Below, piece by piece: positions 59,833 through 64,000 of a stretch of DNA of 64,000 bases; position 1 is the stretch's first letter, and the number at the start of each line of letters is the position of its first letter. Both the position numbers and the translations under genes were made by a program. Source of the DNA: Alphaproteobacteria bacterium (GTDB taxonomy: Bacteria > Pseudomonadota > Alphaproteobacteria > JAUHZY01). The notes beneath the pieces were generated by a model, which searched no databases, was not told the DNA's origin, and saw only the letters and a list, made by a program, of their open reading frames with translations. The stretch is from assembly GCA_030425825.1 (NCBI GenBank), contig JAUHZY010000001.1, forward strand, positions 434,001 to 498,000. Reading direction: 5' to 3'.

Positions 59833-60928
59833 TTCCTGCCTCTTTTCTTGTTGTTATATAGTGGTTTTTTGGAATTTTTTCTGCTTCGTGAATGATTCTT
59901 ATATTTGGTGCAGTCGTTTGCTGGCGAATTGTTTCGCGTGCAAGGATTTGCGATACCGTTATACCTGTTTTATGTTCAAAGCGCCTGCGGCTGATCGGCA
60001 TGTTTAGGTCAATACGTCCTTTGTGTGACTGGTGATTGCTAAAAAACAATGCGCGCCAACCTGTTTTTGCCGCATTTTTAAAGCTTTCTTTTTGGCGTCG
60101 TGTGCCACGCTGTGTTATTTCTTCTTCTAATGCCTGATAAGCCTTTTTCAACGCGTTATAGCTAAGGTCTTGCGTTTTGTGTATGCCAAACAGTTCTTGT
60201 TCCAAGCTATGAATTTTACGTGTGTCATAAGCTATGTCCTGCATATGTGTCAGCATATTAATAAAGTTTTTGTCATACCCAGCATTTGCAACATTATCCA
60301 GGCGCTCTTGATCTTTTTTTGAAAAGACAAAGGATGTCTGTGCTGCATTTCTTTTAACGGCATCAACACAATCTTTGTAGGGAATCCATCCGTATTTTGA
60401 CCAGGCGGCAGGGCCATCTTTATCGCCTGCAGGGATAAAGATCTTTGAAAGCCCATATTGGTGATATTGCCCAACTATGTTTTGCAGATACCTTGAAGCA
60501 AGTCCTTTTCTTTTCATCGTTTCATTGAAAATAAAAAAGCCTTTCAGTCTAAGGTCTTCTTGATTGCCAATTTTCTCAGGGTTGCGAAAGACGTGATAAG
60601 TTTTCACCAAGGTGTTATCTGAAGCTTCATAACAAGCATTTTTATCAGCATTTAGGTGGTCTCTTTTTTCGTGAATTACAGCCTGGACATAAAGCCCTTT
60701 GGCATTGGCAATCTTTAATTCAAACTGATCATTCTTTAGGTTAAATTCCTCCATTAAAGGTTTGAAAACATTAAACCAACTTTTGCAAAAATATGTGAAG
60801 TCATGGTTGGGAAGATGCGTGTTCCAGCATTCAGTAAGCAGTGGAGATAATGGTGCATCGACGATAATACCATGCTGTTTTTGAAGGTTTTGAATCTGTT
60901 GTTCAAGAGATGATTGTGTCAGAGACAT
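59822..60928 (-). CDS. Divergent GNAT-like protein, 368 aa
   Basis: The same plan with weaker motifs: MKRKGLASRYLQNIVGQYHQ in place of the LRGKGIP region, and AAWSKYGWIPYKDC for the following strand-helix. There is a helical insert around 205-290 and a C-terminal module RRRFEHKTGITVSQILARET. It ends KEAGNVR. Its ATG overlaps the stop of 60928 in TAATG. Family relation to the other operon members is clear from the order of motifs. Function unknown. Confidence 0.6.
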   Translation of the reverse strand: MSLTQSSLEQQIQNLQKQHGIIVDAPLSPLLTECWNTHLPNHDFTYFCKSWFNVFKPLMEEFNLKNDQFELKIANAKGLYVQAVIHEKRDHLNADKNACYEASDNTLVKTYHVFRNPEKIGNQEDLRLKGFFIFNETMKRKGLASRYLQNIVGQYHQYGLSKIFIPAGDKDGPAAWSKYGWIPYKDCVDAVKRNAAQTSFVFSKKDQERLDNVANAGYDKNFINMLTHMQDIAYDTRKIHSLEQELFGIHKTQDLSYNALKKAYQALEEEITQRGTRRQKESFKNAAKTGWRALFFSNHQSHKGRIDLNMPISRRRFEHKTGITVSQILARETIRQQTTAPNIRIIHEAEKIPKNHYITTRKEAGNVR

Positions 60929-61839
60929 TATCTTCCTCCCTTTTCTTTGGGAGGTGATTTTTTACCACGCGTTTCTTGATCAGGTATTTTTGTTTCATTC
61001 AAAATATCTGTATTTGGAGAAGTTGGTAAAGAATCGATATATGCTTTTTTACTTTCATTTATAATCTCGTCAATCGTCATGCCAAGTCGTTTTTCTAGAC
61101 GCTGGCGGCTTAAGGTGCCTGGGCGCATATCAATATAACCTTCAAGGTTATCGATTAAGATTTTTTCATTAATGACACTGTCTTGTAATAAAGATAGCGT
61201 CAGGATATCCTCGGCCTTAAACCCATTTTTAATCACATCCTTTAAAGCATTTCGTGTATCTTCTAGCAAAGGAGTGCCCAGCGCTTTTTTTATCTTTTTT
61301 TCAATATCTGCTGTGCTTCTTTCATTTGGTATCCATCCGTATCTTGGCCATACGATAGGAGCACTTTCGTCCGTGGCTTCGATTTTTATTCTGTCAATAC
61401 CAGCAGGATAGTGTTGTGTCACCATTGTTTTTAAATAATCTTGTAAAAACCCTTTTCTTCTTAATGATTTATCAAAAATATAGGCTTCATTTAAGGTTAG
61501 CTTTTTGTTGTGCTTTGAAAGAGAATGCACGAAGAAAAGCCTTTTTTTTGGGTTGATATTATCAGTTGCTGATATAGATGTGATAACCCTCAACTCTAAA
61601 AAACCAAAAGGAAAAAGCTTTATTTTTGTGTTCAGCTGACTTGTTGGAATACTTTGTTTTTTTGCCAATTTTTCAAGAGGTTTCTTCCAGCTTTGACAGT
61701 AGGATGTAAAGTCTTTGTGAGGCAGACAGCTGTTCCATAACTCAAGAAATGTGTCTACGTTCGAGACATCCACTTTAATATTATGTGCTTCTTGCAATGA
61801 TTTGCTTTGCTGATGAAAGGAAGTGCTTGTCAGCGTCAT
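60928..61839 (-). CDS. Divergent GNAT-like protein, 303 aa
   Basis: GNAT-type loop LRRKGFLQDYLKTMVTQHYP near 130-150, then IVWPRYGWIPNERS near 168-181, and the C-terminal module SRQRLEKRLGMTIDEIINES. N-terminal part similar in length to that of the 59822 protein (LWNSCLPHKDFTSYCQSW compared with CWNTHLPNHDFTYFCKSW), so the two are close relatives. The last codons (GGA GGA AGA) double as the ribosome binding site of the next gene. Function unknown. Confidence 0.62.
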   Translation of the reverse strand: MTLTSTSFHQQSKSLQEAHNIKVDVSNVDTFLELWNSCLPHKDFTSYCQSWKKPLEKLAKKQSIPTSQLNTKIKLFPFGFLELRVITSISATDNINPKKRLFFVHSLSKHNKKLTLNEAYIFDKSLRRKGFLQDYLKTMVTQHYPAGIDRIKIEATDESAPIVWPRYGWIPNERSTADIEKKIKKALGTPLLEDTRNALKDVIKNGFKAEDILTLSLLQDSVINEKILIDNLEGYIDMRPGTLSRQRLEKRLGMTIDEIINESKKAYIDSLPTSPNTDILNETKIPDQETRGKKSPPKEKGGR

Positions 61840-63020
61840 TTGTCTCTTCCTTTTTGGTACAGAGGTTGTTGTTGTTGTGCTTTTTTTACCGCTATGTGGT
61901 GGGTTTCTTGCAAAAGTTTTGTGTTAGGTGCGTGATCAGCGAAAGCTTTGAGGGCGCTACCATGTTTTAAAACGCTGTCTTCAATCTCTTTTAATGTTAT
62001 GCCAATCATTTTTTCAAACAAATGGCGAGAGGTGTCTTTTTCTAAATCAATGGCACCTGATACAGGTTTGTCTTGTAGAAAAAAGACATTCGCAGGCGCA
62101 ATAAGCTCTGAAAAATCAAAAACAGGATAATGGATTTCTGTTGGCTCACCTAGTTCTGCTGTGTCAGTTAAAAACATAAATGCATCTGATGTTTTCATAA
62201 GAGCGTTTGGCATTTTTTTAGCAGTTTTTTGGAGTTTTTTTCTGAGTGCTTCGCCACTTTTTTGACTTGGGTTTTGTAGAAAGTCTTTAATAAGTTTTTG
62301 TATTTGTTTAAAATCTCTTTTATTCAAGCTCTTTTGGTGGTTTTTCATGAATGCTTGCCACAGTTCTTTATTGGTCGTGTAAACAAGCGTTTCATTTTGT
62401 GTAATTTTACTAAAAGCGTCTTCGGAAAAAGATTTAACCGTCTTGTTAAGCTGATCATCTGTCGAAAAAAAAGGTTTTTCAAAATCTTTTCTCAATCGTT
62501 TCCACTGTTGATTTGAAACAGTCATGCCAGCACTGGCATAAAAAATAATTTCTTGCTCTGCATATGTTGATATGTATAGTTTTTTCATTTTTCCATGATA
62601 TAAAAAAGCCAACATTCTTAGGGCGCTATTTTGTTTCGCGGTGTAATTGGTTGATTTTAAAAGCACTTCTGGCGAATGAAGAACAACTTCACTTTTTTTT
62701 TCACCTGTAAGAGCCGAGCAGTAAAGGTGAACATCTTTCTTGCCGTTCAATCCCTTTCCACTCATTGCTAGCTGTATTGAAGGACTGTTTTGCTGAAGGG
62801 CTTCTTTAATGTGTAAGTTTTTGTATTTTCCTTTATTGTTCTCTTTTTTAAAGACCTCAAGCGACATATCAAATGCTTCTTCTGGTTGCACTTCAAAGGT
62901 TGACACCCAAAGTTGGAAGAGTTTTTGCTTGGGAGTGTCTCTTTGGTTTCCCCATTGAGGGCCAGTTCTTTTCTTTTTCAAAAAGGTTTTAAAGGCTTGA
63001 AACCTTGCGCGGTCTTCCAA
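61836..63020 (-). CDS. GNAT-like family member, first gene of operon, 394 aa
   Basis: I chose the TTG at 63020: it has GAGG 8 nt upstream, and the likely transcription start (from the promoter at 63047-63075) lies just before it, which rules out the longer frame from 63098. The GNAT loop is degenerate here (LRMLAFLYHGKMKKLYIST), but EQEIIFYASAGMTVSNQQWK corresponds to the YxW-x-K-x-YGF segment. The C-terminal module reads SRHLFEKMIGITLKEIEDSV. ATGA overlap with the next gene. Probably a non-catalytic member. Function unknown. Confidence 0.58.
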   Translation of the reverse strand: MEDRARFQAFKTFLKKKRTGPQWGNQRDTPKQKLFQLWVSTFEVQPEEAFDMSLEVFKKENNKGKYKNLHIKEALQQNSPSIQLAMSGKGLNGKKDVHLYCSALTGEKKSEVVLHSPEVLLKSTNYTAKQNSALRMLAFLYHGKMKKLYISTYAEQEIIFYASAGMTVSNQQWKRLRKDFEKPFFSTDDQLNKTVKSFSEDAFSKITQNETLVYTTNKELWQAFMKNHQKSLNKRDFKQIQKLIKDFLQNPSQKSGEALRKKLQKTAKKMPNALMKTSDAFMFLTDTAELGEPTEIHYPVFDFSELIAPANVFFLQDKPVSGAIDLEKDTSRHLFEKMIGITLKEIEDSVLKHGSALKAFADHAPNTKLLQETHHIAVKKAQQQQPLYQKGRDK

Positions 63021-63046
63021 TTTTATTTCCTCGTAATTTTTTTCCA

Positions 63047-63075
63047 AATGTATCCTAAAAAGATATAAAAGGCAA
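63047..63075 (-). promoter_or_regulatory. Promoter with TATC-N7-GATA, drives the GNAT-like operon
   Basis: On the minus strand TTGCCT (63070-63075), 17 nt, TACATT (63047-63052). A perfect TATC-N7-GATA lies at 63051-63065, at the same position relative to the hexamers as in the promoters at 10749 and 16888. Confidence 0.7.
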
Positions 63076-63612
63076 GCTGTAATTCTATGGTGGTGCAATA
63101 AAAAAATAAAAAAATTTCAATATGTAATTAAAGCGTGAAATATAGTGCGTTATGAAAATAGTGTTGTATATCAATGTCTTGTGTGTGGGTAAATTTTTCC
63201 TATGATGATTTTGCCACAAAATATAGTGTCTTATCACGCTGTAACGCCATATTTTCTGCTGTTTTTACTTGTGTTTCAGAGTGAAATTCTCTATAACCAC
63301 CATTGAGTTTTTTATATTGAATCACACTGCTGAAACACTGCCCGTTATGACGATATTTTCGTTTATCAAAGCTGTGGATGATTCACCGTCGTGCTTAGAT
63401 ACTTTTTCTAGGCGCGATGCGGTGTGTTTTGAAGTCATTTCCTTCATTGGGAATTTCTTCCGTCCCGTCGTTCTTTTTTTAGAAAGCATGCTTTCTGCGT
63501 GTGCCTTTCTTCGTTTTTTTGTATCTCAAATCGCCGCTTTTTGGGCTGTGAGCAGACAACCCTTCTTTTATGCGGTATCAAGCACAAGATATGATGTGCA
63601 AGGCGGTGTTGC
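63076..63612. other. Intergenic, about 540 bp, before the RTX gene
   Basis: No convincing gene. It holds AAATATAGTG twice in direct orientation (63138-63147 and 63219-63228, 81 bp apart) and a perfect 16-bp palindrome AGAAAGCATGCTTTCT at 63481-63496. These may be regulatory sites for the RTX gene. A plus-strand frame at 63269-63616 has a poor, Phe/Cys-rich composition and is not counted as a gene. Confidence 0.35.
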
Positions 63613-64000
63613 ATGACCCGTCATCTCATAAGTTTATATTTATCCACTGGTGTATTGAACGGTTTTGACGCGTCATCTGACGTGTTGGATTTCAGTGGTT
63701 TATCTGGCGCTGTTTCGGTACGCAGCGTGAACAACGGGACATTATTCACTTTCTCATCGACCTCGGGCAGTGTGTTGGTGAGTGGTGTAGGTCTTGGTAG
63801 TTGGGGTTTTGACAGCGGTTCGAACATAGATTTTGGGAACGTTGTTCCCAGTATTTATTTTACCTCGAACAGTGACGTTGTCGGCACTGATTACCAAGAC
63901 ATTATTTTGGGCAGTTCAGCGGACCAAGCTCTTTTTGGCGCTGGCAATGATGACCGTCTTGAGGGCGGTGGCGGCGATGACGAGATATATGGTGGCGATG
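63613..64000 (+). CDS. RTX-type calcium-binding repeat protein, 5' part
   Basis: An open frame from the ATG at 63613 runs off the window; an in-frame stop lies at 63592-63594. AAGGCGG precedes the start. The first about 95 residues are Ser/Gly/Val-rich strands (LDFSGLSGAVSVRS; STSGSVLVSGVGLG). Then come nonapeptide-like repeats (DQALFGAGNDDRLEGGGGDD) of the GGxGxDxLx type, which bind Ca2+ in proteins secreted by type I systems. No N-terminal signal peptide is seen, as usual for RTX proteins. Total length, C-terminal signal and partner exporter are outside the window. Confidence 0.82.
   Translation, partial: MTRHLISLYLSTGVLNGFDASSDVLDFSGLSGAVSVRSVNNGTLFTFSSTSGSVLVSGVGLGSWGFDSGSNIDFGNVVPSIYFTSNSDVVGTDYQDIILGSSADQALFGAGNDDRLEGGGGDDEIYGGD

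Noticed and set aside
63021-63098. Longer N terminus of the 61836 gene
   Set aside because: The promoter hexamers and the TATC-N7-GATA element lie inside that stretch, so it is not translated from this transcript; the TTG at 63020 has its own ribosome binding site.
63269-63616. Plus-strand frame of 115 codons before the RTX gene
   Set aside because: Composition is Phe/Cys-rich without pattern, no ribosome binding site was seen, and it contains the 16-bp palindrome and likely control region.
1-64000. CRISPR arrays
   Set aside because: I looked for regularly spaced direct repeats of 20-40 bp and saw none; no Cas protein is present, although the CHAT/sigma set recalls Craspase.

Overview
This is a 64 kb AT-rich bacterial chromosome segment, most likely from an alphaproteobacterium. 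The clues are a cysteine-free, alphaproteobacterial-type ribosomal protein L32, an OxyR that keeps C199 and C208, and a fused CysNC. The genus cannot be named from sequence alone. Two host stretches flank a 27.6 kb integrated element.

Left host stretch (1-17018). It opens with an RDD membrane protein, then two unrecognised genes. Next come oxyR and ahpD, divergent around a good OxyR operator, followed by dps and a lipoprotein. After that are an SbtA/SbtB-type bicarbonate transporter pair and rpmF. From 8.9 to 16.9 kb, six single-membrane-span proteins with a 60-68 residue C-terminal tail (8916, 9782, 10849, 11842, 15337, 16135) sit in three two-gene operons around an orphan hybrid histidine kinase.

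Integrated element (17019-44646). It is bounded by a 16-bp direct repeat; the right copy is the 3' end of a tRNA-Ser(GGA) gene, next to a P4-type tyrosine integrase. The element carries an AlpA-type regulator, a controller-like XRE regulator, a large serine recombinase, a MobF relaxase, a VirD4-like coupling ATPase and SSB. I see no mating-pore (VirB/Tra) genes, so it looks mobilisable rather than self-transmissible. Its cargo includes a Hachiman defence pair (HamA nuclease, HamB helicase) and a CHAT-protease/STAND-NTPase convergent with a sigma factor and a possible anti-sigma gene. It also carries a second sigma factor with a VWA-like lipoprotein operon, and a haem-oxygenase-like metalloenzyme with an APC permease.

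Right host stretch (44647-64000). It has a sulfotransferase, CysD and CysNC (supply of activated sulfate), several unrecognised proteins, and an 1150-residue multidomain flavin/iron-sulfur oxidoreductase. An overlapping five-gene operon encodes GNAT-like proteins that share a C-terminal motif. The window ends inside an RTX (calcium-binding repeat) protein.

The most interesting pattern links the two host stretches. Nearly every unrecognised host operon has a near-palindrome T(A/T)TC-N7-GATA at its promoter: nine sites, at 961, 5779, 10753, 12822, 16892, 44844, 50568, 52559 and 63051. I did not see it at oxyR, ahpD, rpmF, cysD or cysNC. Several of the encoded proteins share a membrane-span-plus-tail layout and a related tail motif. 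This suggests one co-regulated, undescribed set of proteins; its function is not known.
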